Shown here one piece after another: positions 9,577-24,100 of a stretch of DNA of 64,000 nucleotides; the first letter of the stretch is position 1, and each line of letters begins with the position of its first letter. The stretch comes from Plecoglossus altivelis. Taxonomy: Eukaryota; Chordata; Actinopteri; Osmeriformes; Plecoglossidae. Where the stretch lies: positions 5,176,453 through 5,240,452 of the forward strand of contig BROE01000004.1 of the NCBI GenBank assembly GCA_036571765.1, read 5' to 3'. Below the pieces are notes generated by a model that saw only the letters and a program-made list of their open reading frames with translations, did no database searches and was not told the DNA's origin. The position numbers and the translations under genes are program-made.

Positions 9577-9590
9577 CCACTAGAGGGAGA
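9577..9590 (+). promoter_or_regulatory. CTCF-like motif, plus orientation
   Basis: The plus strand reads CCACTAGAGGGAGA, matching 12 of 14 positions of CCASYAGRKGGCRS. It forms a divergent pair with the motif at 9057-9070. Confidence 0.35.
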
Positions 9591-10111
9591 TAAAAGACAG
9601 CGGGTGGAAATGTGTTTAACGTTAACGCTCTAAAATGAATGGACCGACGGACGTCTGGTGTTCCTGGTAGAGACCAGTGCAACATAAAACAAAGCGAAAA
9701 ATCACATCTGTGAGTATTGAGTTGACAATGTCAATCAATGTTGAACGGTAAAATACTTGACGTTATTTCCAACCCCTAATTAATGCCGTTTGGTTATTTC
9801 TTGCCAGTTTTGCACCGTAAATTAGGTTAGATAAATTATTGCTTGTGTCAAAATAGGCCTATGTCCCCGTTTTTTGTGGGACCATGTAGCAATAGACCTC
9901 CACCCCATCTTACCCAACAACTGTCGGAAAACGAGACAGCAGTAAATCATTTAGTTCCCAATTAAAATGTGGAATATGCATGCATTATTAACCCATTCTT
10001 GGACAAAGCCTTTTAACAGCACAATGTGCTCATTGGACCTCTATAGAGTCCTCCCTGCATTGCTAATACAAGGAAGCATCTTAATCTGTCTCTCAGACCT
10101 GGTACATGCTC

Positions 10112-10114
10112 TCA

Positions 10115-10158
<44 letters not shown>

Positions 10159-10186
10159 TCCACACACACACACACACACACACACA
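10112..10186. repeat. (CA)n microsatellite
   Basis: Nearly pure CA dinucleotide repeat with two interruptions. Confidence 0.95.
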
Positions 10187-13100
10187 AAGCAAGAAATCAT
10201 CTCATGAATAATATACCCATACCTTCTTTATCAATATTAAACATTGCATAATGAGATGCTATCAGCAAATCCCAAAGCAATATTCACATTAACAATGATG
10301 TGACCGACCAACAAGGGGCCATCTATGTTGTTTCTCTTTCTTCCATTGTGATTGAAAACACAACTCTAACTTTTTGCAGGATGTCTGTTCACGGATAAAC
10401 CAACAGCATGCGGAACTTACTATATGCATTGTAGCAGCATGCAAAGTTTGTTGTCTAAATATTTCCTTTTCAATCGACCATGAACTTCTGTATGCCTTTG
10501 TTGTTGTTGTTGTTGTTGTCGTTGACTTGGCGGATAAGTGGGTCTCTCTCTGCTGGTTCTGGTTTTCAAGATTGAGATCTACCGCACTTGACCTAAACCC
10601 TTTCCATGTCCATGACACACTGGTGGCTGGGCCCACACTTTCCTGCCAATACAAATATAGCCCACAGCCAATCGACACAAGCTATAATAGAGACAAAGAT
10701 GTCTTTTGAAGGAACACAGGACAGGGAGATCATAGGTGCCACGACCCAGCAGGACCCTTCCTGATGGTTGTCTTGCTCTTTGGTGTAACGTCTTCCTTAT
10801 GCACAGACTTACCAGCCTACTAATACATATGCTGTCATAGTCATCTGTTCATGAGGAGGGAAGAAAGTGAATGACAATGTCTTATGTTTTGCTTTTGCTT
10901 TGCGGCAGACTGTGTTCTCGGTTCAGCACGACCATAAGCCGGAGTAGGAACACACTTTTTCCATGTAGTCGACTGAGGTTAAATCTATTTAAGACAGAAC
11001 TGTTATGACATTTCATTTGGATAAATAATTACTGCCCTGTAAGTCCCCTAGGCCTAGCCTACAGCAATCAAACTCCCAATGCTTTTAAAATTGCCTATCA
11101 TGCATTATTAATGTTAGCTCAAGAACGGTGGTCTATAGGCCTTTTAAAGATTCGGTTGAGTCTACTGGCAATTGCAATTACATTAACTCACCATTAATGA
11201 TCAGTTTTATTGAACATTCTCCTCTGATCAAATAAGACCATTGTTTAACTTTGATGCAATGAACAATAACTATCAGGAGAAGCTGTAGCTTGGGGCAGTG
11301 CTAGTAAAATATTGTGAGAAAATAAATATCTAAGTCAGTGGTTAACTAATTTAGAGTTGAAAGTGTTGATAAAGAGGGCATCTTGATTAGAGAGTGCCGT
11401 TTCATGCTGTTTGGTACTGTATAGAAAGGAGGAGACTTTGAGGAAGGTCAAAAAACGAAAATAACATGGACTGAAGTACTTAATAGCATTTTTTCTAAGG
11501 GAAATTACAAATGAACGTTGAACTTCAGTCTCATCTATCTGCTGCTAAATTGAGCCAATTTTGACATATGTCTTTTTGAATTCGCGCACGTATAAAATAT
11601 GAGCTTTGGCATCACACCATTGAGCCTATCGGAAAAAAAATCCTTAAATACCAACAGAGGGTAGTGTTGCTTCACAACAGTATAGTTGAGCTAATGCTGT
11701 CCTATACATGGACATAGAAGCTTCACCTGCGCTTTGTGGTTACTAAACAGCATAGTGACCAAGTGGACTTGCATTCTATTTGTCTCTCTTTTACATACCC
11801 CCTCATACAATATTTCCATGCTTGTGAATTTGGAAATTATGTCCCGCCTGAGTACATGCCTACACGTGTTGACATAAATATGTATAATTACTATATGTTG
11901 CTTCTATTTTTTGTTCTGATTGGCTGCTTGTGGTACGTTTTGAGTGTTTTGTGTCAACAAATTTGAGACACAGTTCTACTTTACCGATACGCACCACAGC
12001 ATGTTTCAGCAGGTGAACTGCTCGCACCGTTAGTTTCAGTAAAGCCATAACGTTGGACGAAACAAAACGATTCTCCACCATTAAATGTGAATGTCATTAT
12101 AAACATTGGGGATCGTTTCGTTGCTTAATTCACCTGATACAATTGGGTTATGCAGGCTTAATTGACATGGTAACGGTAGGTTAAGTTTTTATCTTCGGCT
12201 GAAAAAAATCTCATAAGCTTAGTCAGACGTGGTTTTGGAGCGCGCAGATTGGGTTTGCGATCTGTCGTTTCCCGCATTCTCCACGCTGGTTAACGATGTT
12301 CAGGTGAACCAATGTCTTCGCAAATCACCGCTAGTCGCCCTCAATGCTCGTGAAGTCCCTCTGATATCTCTAAGCGTGGACTCAACGTCACGTCCGTACT
12401 TGAACTTGAATCCTATCCCATTCTACCGAGGCAACCCAAGCCACACACACGCGGGGTCCCTCAAGCACTCCAGAGCCTACCACAGTGAAAGAAGAGGTAG
12501 ACATTAGGAAACATTGGACCTCTGCTGGTTTCAAGTGAAGAAGAAGGATGTGTCTGACTCTTATCTTTTGTCTCCCACTCAACTAACACAAATAGTCGCC
12601 AATGCCATTTTCTGCGCCGATGCCAATACACGCAAGAGGACTGTTGGCAGGGGTCATCTTCAAGCAGAAAAACCAAGGACTCCACGTAGTTAGCGAGGTT
12701 CGACCGTCATTGTTTCATTAGTATCAAAGATTAAGGAAAAGAAGAGGTATATCATTGATTACTCGTTCTCTCGATTGGAGAGTGGTATGCACCGTACCCA
12801 ATCTGTCAGCGAGACGCATAGGAAGGCACCAAGATCGGAATTGACGATAACGAATTTGCAATTTTTCATAAAAACTTAATCCGCCAGATAAAACGCCGAG
12901 TTCAACGATTGCACGTGAATAACAAAGGACGATTTGGCTGCATCTCAGGTGTTTCTCGGGCTCAAGAAGTGACAGGAGACGGACAACTGACCCATCCGCG
13001 TGCTTCTCATCCTGCCTTGCAGATCACACGCAAACGCATAGGCTGCAACGTTTGAACTTCATCTTCGTTCATCTGAAGTTACGTTTGGAGGAATTTAGAA

Positions 13101-13195
13101 AAAGTTAGATTATTGGCCATCAGAGAACGATCACCACGGTGCGAGCCGACTCCAAGTGTTGTTCACCGGGCGATGCCAGAGTAAATGTCGGGGCC

Positions 13196-13259
13196 ATGTC
13201 CCGTCGCAAGCAAGGGAACCCGCAGCACTTATCGTTGTCACTGAGAGAAACAATACGAC
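13196..13259 (+). CDS. bcl11b: bcl11b coding exon 1
   Basis: 64 bases: 21 codons plus one base, donor GTGAGT. It encodes MSRRKQGNPQHLSLSLRETI and R, joining PEANH in exon 2. The start is fixed by the conserved N-terminus. It has a few more residues before the junction than the canonical form. Confidence 0.96.
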
Positions 13260-16200
13260 GTGAGTATTCTCTTTAAATTGATTTATAATGCACACCTAAC
13301 TTGGAAATATCATATTTTTCATGTTGTTTGTTTTGTTTTTGCTGTAGACTAAACTGAAAGATAATTGCTTGTATGCGCGAAAACTCTAAGCAGAAGCCTC
13401 TAGTTTTTTTGGGGATATGGGGGATAATTGATATATCTATGATAACGATGCGTTGGAAACTTTCACTTAAAAATCGTATTGCGTGTTTGTTTGATATATT
13501 ATTTAAGAATTTTAACACACTAAAGGGGACCCATTTCTCCCTAACTTTTTATATTATGGAATTAGTATAGGTATTGTCCAAATCCCAATATAGGCTATTG
13601 TTTCGTCTTATGCAGTAAGCATGCTTTAAAGCAGCAGAATTCTGTCCACCCTTTAACCAGATTGTAAAATCCATTATTGATGAAGCCTATGCTTACCTGT
13701 CCAAATTATAAGGTGTGTGTATGTGACTGTGTGACCGTGAGTGTGTGTGTGTGTGTGTGTGTTTGTTTGGGAATAAAATGTACAATTTAGGAATTGAATA
13801 CTGAATTCGCATGAAAGACTATATACAAAACCACCTCTCCCAGAAATGTACACAATTGTTACAATTCTTGCATACTTAAACACAAACACACACACACACT
13901 GTACCGCACAACAAATTCCACCACATCTTTGTAGAGCTAAGTTGTATCATCAGTTATTATATCCTCATAGTTCACATTTTCCACGTAATAGGCTGAAGAC
14001 TAGAAACAGGATCTTCAATAATCTCTTTCGTTTTCGGACTCATATTTAGATACATTTTAGATACAACACAGTGATATTTAGCCTTCCAGAAAACATTGAT
14101 CAAATCTCTGTTATTATTCATTCAGTAAATGTTGAGTTAGCCTGTGAAAGGTTATTAATAGAATAAATCATATTTCTATTTGTATTTATTCGTGGTCATT
14201 TTATGAAATGAAATTTACCGTTAGCACAACAAGCTTTATTGTTAACATTAAGGTTCGTCAAAATGCTTTAATTTGGGAGTTGGGAGTAAATTTCAGTGCC
14301 AAAAGTCACGACTTCTTTAATTCTTGTAAATTTCACAGGCCAGGAACAGAATACGGGTCAAATTATAGATTACATCTCAGACAAGACTTTGCGGGCATAT
14401 GATTAAAAAGTCGCATAATCCAATTTTAAATCAATTAAATCAACCAAGGGATTTCCCGCGCGCTCTACCCGTGCTTAAATCCAATTTCATAGCGGCCTAA
14501 TCTGGCTAATTCATAGCAGAAGTCCATGATGTAATCTTTTGCCAATCTGTTTTGTGTTGAACAGGGTCAGGCACATTCTGTCCTACACATCACAATTTTA
14601 ACATGTGTACCTATAACTTACCGTTTGCCCATGTTATCGTTTTAGCAGGCTATTCATTCCATCTCCATTGCTTAGATGTGTACAGATCTACCACACAGCA
14701 GACAGCTGTACGCACAAAGGCTTAGAGGTTGTTACATTTGGAATAGTTTGGTCTATAGTTTTACACTCGTACACCGTAAAGGTGGATGTGTGAAACATTC
14801 AGCTGCAGTTATTCGACAGGTAATGGTCACCTGGCCACAGACCATGGTAGACATCCTGTACATACTGGAAGTCACATTTTTAGGGAATTACTTTATATAC
14901 TTTAAAACTTTTTTCATGTACTGGTTCAAAGTTTTACGAACTGACTGATTTATTTTAACACAGACATCTGTGTCTCCTAGTTCACCCTAGTGAGAGGATC
15001 GATAAATGAGCATAAGAGTTTGATTGACAGGCCAACATGAACGTGGATGGAGTCTGTTAACAGTTCTGGGCTCCATTCTGGAGTCATTCAGAAGTTAGTT
15101 CACCTGTTCCGTCCGTCGATCTGATGTGCTCATGGAACATGCCAGATGACACGATCCAGTCCATGTCTTTTGAACGTTAGAGACAAGTCAGTGACCTTCA
15201 GAGCATGAGCAGGTAGCAGAATAAGTTAACAATGAGACCTGTACATTTTATGACCAGGGGCTTGTGGAGAAGGTTAGTGTGCAGGTGAGACTTGAGACAG
15301 GTGAGACTCACCCTGTTCTCTCACACAAGTTATCTCCCCTACCATGCAAAGCAACAAGATAGACATTTGCACTACAGTATCAATACACTTTCTACATATT
15401 ATATTTGCCGTATTTACACTTCCAGCCTAATATGGTCATAAACAGATCATAGGTATATCCTGGCCCCATCTTAAGGCTCTAAACCCAAGTCTCCAGGCCC
15501 CTGGTTTCAGCCCACAGGCCCCAGGCTCAGGGCCCTGACAATACTTGTTGACCTACAGTACAGTAAGGGCGTGGTCCGAGCCATCAGTTGACTGAGTCAA
15601 CAGAATAATTGGACAGCTCATTCAGAGTGTCTTCTGAAGGGTTGCTTAAGCAGCCGTTGTGCCCTCAGGCGAGAGCCCTGTGGGTCACGATGTGCTGGGA
15701 AGAGCAGACAACCTGAAAATCCGCATATTTCTGGACAGGCTCTTGATGTGCTTTACATGTGCTGTGAGGCTCCTCACCACCTTCTCATGCACATCGAAAA
15801 CGTGTCCGGACAATGCACGCACACGCGCACGCACGCACACACACACACGCACGCACACACACACACACGCCCATAGGATACACAAATAGACACATTCAAA
15901 CAAATTAACAAAGTATATTTGCTTCTGTGCTCTTTGAAGTTATTGACATTTGGCACTATTTGTAATAGGAAGAATCTTATTCCTCCTTGTAACTGTTCAG
16001 GGACGTATAGCCAGTCTGTGATAGAAAGTGAATATACAGTGAAGACAGTGTGCAAGTAGTTTGATAGTTTTGCTAAAATACTTCTACAGCAGATTATCTT
16101 TATGCATTTCGGTCTTGTATGGCTTATGACAGATCTGACGTTAGATACTACTCTATTTCTAAGGCTACCACCTACCATCACATGTACTTGGATTCCACGA

Positions 16201-17687
16201 TGATAATACCTTACAGTGAGTAAATTACATAGAGAACATAAATGATTTTATCATTTACAAAATGTAAAAATGAGCAATATAATATATTTTGATTGCATGT
16301 TGTATTTGGGTTCATATAATCTATTTACTCTACTTACAGCTTTTACAGATAATGGTCTATTTAAAATATTTCGCTATTCTCTCCCAACATTATTGGGCAA
16401 TAATCTACGATGAATCTTTTGCAAAGAAATTTGTTTGGATTTATGATTTGAGAAGAGACTGTTGTGTATTAGATGGTGAAGATAATGAGACACAGAGAAC
16501 ACACCCTTGCACAACACACACTGTTGCAGCTTTCCTTGGCAAACGCAGTCATGAAAATGCATAAGTGGAGCCACTTGTCATTTTAATTTTTGATCATAAC
16601 CATCTGTATCATTGGTGGTGTTCAATATGATGACAGCAGCGAATCTCATCTCATACTCCCCATGGACTCAGCAAGAATGTGTGTGTGTGTGTGTGTGTGT
16701 GCGCGCGCTGGGATATGCATATGCTTGTGTATGTGCATGTATAGTCAGGTGTGTGTTACACGCCAGTTGTTTCAAGGAAAACAAAAGAAAATAGAGAACA
16801 CAACGGCTTGAAAGCGATTCTTCTCACAATCAAACAAAACCATCTGGCCTTTCTCTACTGCTGGTGCCAAAAGGCAGTTCAATAAAGTGGAGATTAGAAA
16901 TATATATAAATCTCTGCAATATTCAGGGATAATGTTTCCGATTTGTGTATTCTGCTAAATAGGAGTATCACCTGACCTGTAATGATGTGAGTACATTGTG
17001 TGGGGGGTTCTCTTCTGTTTAGCTGCAGTGGCAGGGCACTGAGCCTCTGTCTCCAACCCAGTCAAACTGATAGGGGGTGCTGTAAGTCTGTCTGACTAAC
17101 TCCAACTTGATAAGACCGAGAATCATGTTCAGTATCTTTGTGTGCGAGTGTGTGTTTGTGACATGGCTTTCATATTTTACTGTTTCAATTTCCTTACCTC
17201 ATGTATAAATACCCCTCTAATCTTTACTTGAATGCTCACAAGTTCACACTAGGTGTGGTGGTGGAGAGGCATGGTGAGATAAGGGTATTAATTAGTGTTG
17301 CTTCTGTGTTGAACCGTTCTGGTTCTGCTCCTGTCAGCAGTCTCTCTGCTAGGTGACATGTTCTACTCAGGCCCTTCCTCACCTAAGAAGCATCTGGTAT
17401 CTCATCTGGTGGAATTATAACTTGTCTGTCACGAGAGAGTGTTGATTTAAGAGGTGTGGGTGTGTGTGTATGTGTGTGTGTTCCCACAACCAACCTGGAG
17501 GGTGAGTGAGTTTGATGCGGGTGCGGTTTGAAGGTGTCCTACCGGGCCAGTGATGTTCCAGTGGCATTGTGACAGTGCCAACACCTGCTAATTTACCTCC
17601 TTCACCCCCAGGCCATGTTACTCAACCCTGGGTTAACAAACATCCCTGTACCTCATTCCCAGGCTCCCTCTCTCTCTCTCCCTCTGT

Positions 17688-17727
<40 letters not shown>

Positions 17728-18141
17728 CTCGCTCTCTCTCTCCCTCTGTTCATCTCTCTCTCTCTCTCTCTCTCTGTTCACCTCTCTCACTCCCTCTTTT
17801 CATCTCTCTTCATTCTTCATTACTCACTCACTCTCACTTTCTATTACTCTCTCTCTCTCTTACTCTGTCGCTTTCTGTCTCTGTCCGTCTCTCTTTTTCG
17901 CCCTGTCTCCTGCTCTCCCTCCCCTCTCGCCCTTTCTGTCTGTTTCTCTCCCTCTCCCTCTCTTTCTCTCAGCTGGCAGAGTGACGTGGCCAGTTTCCTG
18001 ACAGCCACCATACTTGATGTTATCCTCAGAGATAAAGGCATGTCAGGAATCTGGACCACTTTAAATCATGCAGCCCATTGTTAAAGTTCTCAGGATCTGA
18101 CACAAGTACAGTGTGGCGTGTACTGTACATGCACGCACGGG

Positions 18142-18174
<33 letters not shown>

Positions 18175-21100
18175 ACACATGGCCTGTAATGGAACCCGGT
18201 GGAATAAGTCACATGGTTTTCTGTCACAGGCTATGATCTCTGGGTAAACATGTGTGTTCTTCCTCTGATTATGAGATAGAAATGATCTGGAAAGGCTTCA
18301 GGAATATTTTGCAGACAGGGGAAAATAGTATCGCTGCTCAAGGGGGACTCAGGTGAGGGGGTGGAAATGGCAAGTAGACACAGATAGAGGCCTGGGAAGA
18401 TACCCATGAAAACCAAACATTTACATTTCAGTTATGACCGGAGGTTGGGACAAGGGCACTGTGGGAGACACAAGCTTAGCATCTCTCTCCCCTATGTGAA
18501 GAAGGCAGCCGGAGGGGAGCGCACACACACACACACTTAAAATACACATACACACATGTAAAACACACATACACACACTGATCCTTTAGAGAATCTACAC
18601 TGAAATACACCGAAGGGAAAAAGCAGACGATAGAGGGAGGCTGGGCTGAGGTCCTCTCCCAGGTATCAGCACTCCTCCCTGGGCACGCTCTCAGACGAGA
18701 GTCCTGAGAGTCCCTGGAGCTTTGGTCCTCCTCCAGGCTCTCTGGTAAAGGCACAGCTGCACCGGGCCACCAGGAGAGTGAGGAGAGTCACCCATGAGGG
18801 ACTGGCAGGAAGAACAAGGGACTTTGACTATACCAGATTTTGACTACACCAGAGGGTTAGCAGGGTAATATTAATGATAGTGTCAAAATGACCAAAAGGG
18901 AGGTTTATTCTGTTAAACAGGACACTGTGACTACACTCATGTTTTACATGTGATTCCTGCACCCGCACACACACACACATTGCCAGTGGATGTGGCATGC
19001 TACTTGAAGCGCAATGTGGAGTGTGTCTTTGCAGTATTGCAAGCTAGAGGTGCTAGAACTGAAAGCTGAACAGGAAGCTCATGAAACAAAGTGGAACACC
19101 TTCAACCCTACACACACGCACTCCAGAGGCAGTTGCACCCTGATCGATTTCACACGCTGATAACACAGCTTTCGCGTGGCTGCGTTTTAGGACAAATTGC
19201 TTAAAATAAAAACTCAAACTATTCTCGGATTGAAAATGTATTGGAGGATGGAGAGATGGCTTCCTTTAGGTAATAACTGGCAAACTCAAATATGTTTTTG
19301 GAGGATTTTATGCAACGGATGTCTGTGGCCGAGACTGCTACAACTGCAACAGTAGAAACTGTGTGTAAGCTGCAGCTGAACGAAACACGAAGCAGCGAGA
19401 GATGATCCTTAACTAACGCTGCCCTTTCTGCCTCCTCCCCCTTCTCCCAGCCGAGGCCAACCATGAGTCAGGGGCAGGAGCCGTGTCTCCAGCGCCGTCC
19501 AATCCCAGCCCTCGGCGGGTGGGGCCTGGCGAGCATGACCTGCTGACCTGCGGCCAGTGCCAGACCAACTTCCCCCTGGGAGACATCCTGGTCTTCATCG
19601 AGCACAAGAGGAGGCTATGCCGCGGTGCTGGAGCCCCACCGGGGTGCTTCTCCAAGCCAGGGGAGAATGGCAGCCCCGTGTCCCCCAGAGGGAGGCTGGT
19701 GCTGGGCAGGGGAGCCGTGCCTGTGGAGGTGGGCATCCAGGTGACGCCCGGCGGAGAGGAGGAGGAGAGGAGGATGACCCCCGCTAAAGGAATCTGCCCC
19801 AAGCAGGAGAGGGGGAACGCAGGTAAGAGGCACCATTGCTTACCGGGAGGAGGAGGGGGGGAGAGGGATGATGGCTTGTTGGAACGCTCAGAGGAGAACT
19901 GGCGCACGTTGCTTGTACAATCGACAGCAGCGTGATTTTTGACGCTCGAATTCCTGCAGCACGCACACGTGGACACGCTCGTTTCGGCTACACAGAGACA
20001 GGCGCTTCACCTGTGGAAGACAGATAGCTTCCTCTAAGGAACAGCTGCTGCTCTTGCTCCGGGCTTCAGGGTGCAGAGACCCAACCAGGGAGGAGTTTCC
20101 TTAGAGGGACTGAGAGAAGCGTTAGAGAGAGTTGAACATGGAGTGAAACATCACCCTGCATAGTACACACACACACACACACGGATAAAGACATGCGTGT
20201 GCCGTCAAACGCACACACATTCTCACTCACACGTGTGTGCATGCACACTTACACAACCGAGCTGGGCCTTGTCTGGAAACCACCTGATGCTGAAAACAAT
20301 TGTGAGACGGACATGCAAGGGAACAAAGCGTGTGTGTGTGTGTGAGAGAGTGTTTGTGTGCATGTAGGTGCATGCGTGCATGTGTGTGTGTGAGAGTGTT
20401 TGTGTGCGTGTGGGTGCACGCGTGCGTGTACATGCATGTGTTTTAATGAAAATGCAGAAGACTATGGTGAAAGGGTCTGATTAGGATGCACGGTCTGGAG
20501 GTGAGGAGAAGAGGATTAATAACACGCAGGGCCGTTTCATGGGGGTTAAAGAGGTGCTTTGTTCTGGAACAGCTGCAGGAGAGCTGCCAGTTATCAGACC
20601 AGACACCCTCACCCTGGTGCACACACACACACACACACCCTCACATACCCTCACACACTCACATACCCACACACACACCCTCACAAATTTCCTTACACAA
20701 ACACACCTCACACACCCTCACACACACATACACACCCTCACACTGGCACACACACACCCTTGCATACCCTCACACACACACCCTCACATACCTTCACACA
20801 CTCACTCTCACACACCCTCACACACACACCCTCACATAACCTCACACACACACCCTCACACATACACACACCCTCACATACCCTTACACACACACACCCT
20901 CTCTCACACACACACACACACCCTCACATACACTCACACACACACACACCCTCACAAAACCTCACACACACGACCTCACACACCCTCAGACACATACCCT
21001 CACACACACACATACACACCCTCACACTGGCACACACACAGACACCCTCACTCACACACCCTCACACAAACACTCTCTCTCGCACACACACACTGTCACA

Positions 21101-24100
21101 CACACCCTCACACATACACACCCTTACACGCACCCTCTCTCACACACACATCCTCACACACACACACACCCTCACACTGGTATGCATCCTCACACAAGCT
21201 CTCTCACACATAGTGAACAACACAATCCTATGAGAATTTCGAACAAGAATTGGAGTGTAAAACAGCGAGACAAATACACAGCGAGAGGGAGCGAGGGAAA
21301 GAGGAAGAGCGAGGGAGAGAGGGAGAGGGAGAGAGGGAGAGAGAGAGAAGAACCAGTCCTTCACCGTCAGTCCTCTGCCACATCCACTGTCACCTTCGCT
21401 GGTTCCCAGAACAGGAGGAAGAGCATGTCTTATCTCTGGGAATGCAGGACGAAGAAACCCTCCAGGGCTGAATTAAACAGTTCAAGAGCATGCAAGCTTT
21501 GCTCAACACATTAGATTGCCACTTAGAGCCGTCTTAAGTTTCAGCCAAATTAGATTATATTTAATAGGTCTAATTAGGTCCTATGTGGCACACAGTGCAG
21601 CCGGAGGGAACAGGAACACATGCCACGCACAGCTCAGCGGTTAGACTGGGGAGAAGCACCTAGGACCGTCACACACACACACACACACACATGCTCTGTC
21701 TCGCTCTCTCCCTCACACACACATCCTCTCTCTCGCTCTCTTACACACACACACATGCTCTGTCTCGCTCAGTCCTTCAAACACACATCCTCTCTCTCCC
21801 TCACACACACACACACGCACGCTCTGTCTCGCTCTCTCCCTCACACACACATCCTCTCTCTCTCCCTCACACACACACACACACACGCCCTGTCTCGCTC
21901 TCTCCCTCACACACATATCCTCTCTCTTGCTCTCTCCCTCTCACACACATCCTCTCTGTCGCTCTCTCTCTCTCACACACACACACACACATGCTCTCTC
22001 TCGCTCTCTCTCTCTTGCTTGCTCTCTCACACACATACAGGCGCATGCTCTGTCTCTCTAGAAAAATAGAAATATTGGCAGAAACACATTGAAACCACAA
22101 ATTCAAGTTGGCAAACCAACACAGAAACAAACGATGACTTAATAGGAGTGGCCAGGTGAGGTTTGAATGCAGACAGAGGAATGTCTGATTGGGGACAGTT
22201 GCGGTGATGATGAAGAATAGAGCTGATCTTTCAATTTCTGTCTCTCACACACACATTTGATCATTCTCACGCCCACACACACACACACATATGCATAAAC
22301 ACTTCCATACTCGACATCACTTAAGCAAGTTTGTGAGAGCAGACACACGCAGACACGCGTAGACACGCAGGCATGTTCTATCCCACATGGGCAAGCCCAC
22401 AAATTAATGCTGGCTTGCAGACAGTGTTTAAAGATGCCCTCCCCAGCGTAAGAGAACAGGCTGGATGTTTTTGAGTTTTCTGTGTCTACATCATATCCTG
22501 TTTGGCCTCGTTTGGTGTAAGATACTGCTTAGACTGCAAACATGCTGCAAGGTTAGCAAAACGACAAAGGCACACACACACACGCGCGCACACGCGCGCG
22601 CATGCGCGCGCGCACGCGCGCACACATACACACCCATTCTCACACACACACATACTCCTCACACACCAAGCATAGACGATAGGAGATGAAAAATGGTCCC
22701 TAAGTGTCCTCTTCTTCTTCAGCCTTTCTCTTGCTGATGTCAGTGTGTGTGTTTGTGTGTGTCTACTTGAAGAATGATGCATGTCATCAGACAGCGAGTG
22801 GTTGTCACCAGGGGAACACAGCCATCACTACGGCGACCCTGGCCTGGCTTTGAACCCACCTCTTGGTGTATCACAGCCCCTTTGGAGCACTTTAAGACGC
22901 AAACACACCCCTGACACACACACACGCTCAGATGTTTTCACGAGGCATGAGAGACAGAAACATCCCGCCTCTGCGTCTTCCTGTTTATTATCCTCAGCTA
23001 CCTCTCTGTCACGCTCTTCCTTGCTCTCATTCGCTCTCTCGGTCTCCATCTCTCTTGCTCTCTTTCCTTCTCTCGCTCTTTCTCTATCTCGTCGACTTGC
23101 TCCTTTACTAGCTGTGAGTACTGTACGATCTTCTGTGGAGAGCGACCAGACTGTCCTTTTAGATTGTGTGGTAATAGTCAGGTTTGACAGTAGACAGTAG
23201 TAGCAGTTACACGTTGTGCTCTATGCCTAGAAAGGACCTTTCCGAAGCAAAACAGCATGAGGTATATTTCAATGTGTCATTCTGTTCATATCGTATCTAT
23301 GTCTCTCTCTTTCTCTGTCCCCCCATCTCTCTCCCTATTGCCCAATTCTCTCTCTTTTCCTTCCTCTCTCTCTTTCACAGGCTCCTTCTCCTCCCTCTCT
23401 CCCTCCCTCCTTCCTACCCCCTCTTCCTCTCTTTGCCCTGCCACCCATTGCTCCTTTAATCACCTGGCTTGCTCTCATTTCCATATTAAATAGGCTTTAA
23501 TCATGAAAAGCAATCAGGGTGTTGCATATTCATACCTAGGCTGTAGTCCCTGTCTGTGTCTCGCTTCAGTGCCAAGCAGTCGTAATCAGCAAGCATCCAG
23601 CGTAGACGGAGAGCCCAGGCCCATAGCGGGGAAACACACACTGCATAAGTTAGAAATAACTTCACATGCTACTTATGTATTATCTCTGCTGTGAGAGAGA
23701 TAGAGAGCGGGAGGGGGAGAGAGAGGGAGGAAAGGAGAGAGAGAGAGAGACAGATAAAAAGATGGCGAGACTGATCCCCGATTCGAGCTGTGAATATTTG
23801 TTCAGAAGCTCAAGGAAAACTCGATTTGCATAATGACTTTGTAGTTTTGCATTAATCACATTTGCATATGAAACTGCGTTAATTACTCCTGATGATTTTT
23901 TTTCCAACTTGCTTCATTTGATGTCCAAGCTTCGGGGTTGTGATTAGGGGGTACAGGGTGGCAGTGGTGTGAGGCTGTGTGAGGCTGTGTGAGGCTGTGT
24001 GAGGCTGTGTGATTAGGGGGTACAGGGTGGCAGTGGTGTGAGGCTGTGTGAGGCTGTGTGAGGCTGTGTGAGGCTGTGGGAGGCTGTGTAGAGGCTGTAT

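Larger units (their letters stand above)
8991..13195. other. ccnk-bcl11b intergenic region and bcl11b upstream region
   Basis: No gene is seen in these 4.2 kb; setd3, expected here from human gene order, is absent. Contents: two CTCF-like motifs, a (CA)n tract at about 10112-10186, a short (TTG)n run at 10499-10519, and the bcl11b promoter and 5' UTR somewhere in about 12200-13195. The transcription start was not located. Confidence 0.7.

Noticed and set aside
20539..21233. Two overlapping 224-codon frames
   Set aside because: They are His/Thr/Pro/Ser translations of the CA-rich minisatellite in different frames.
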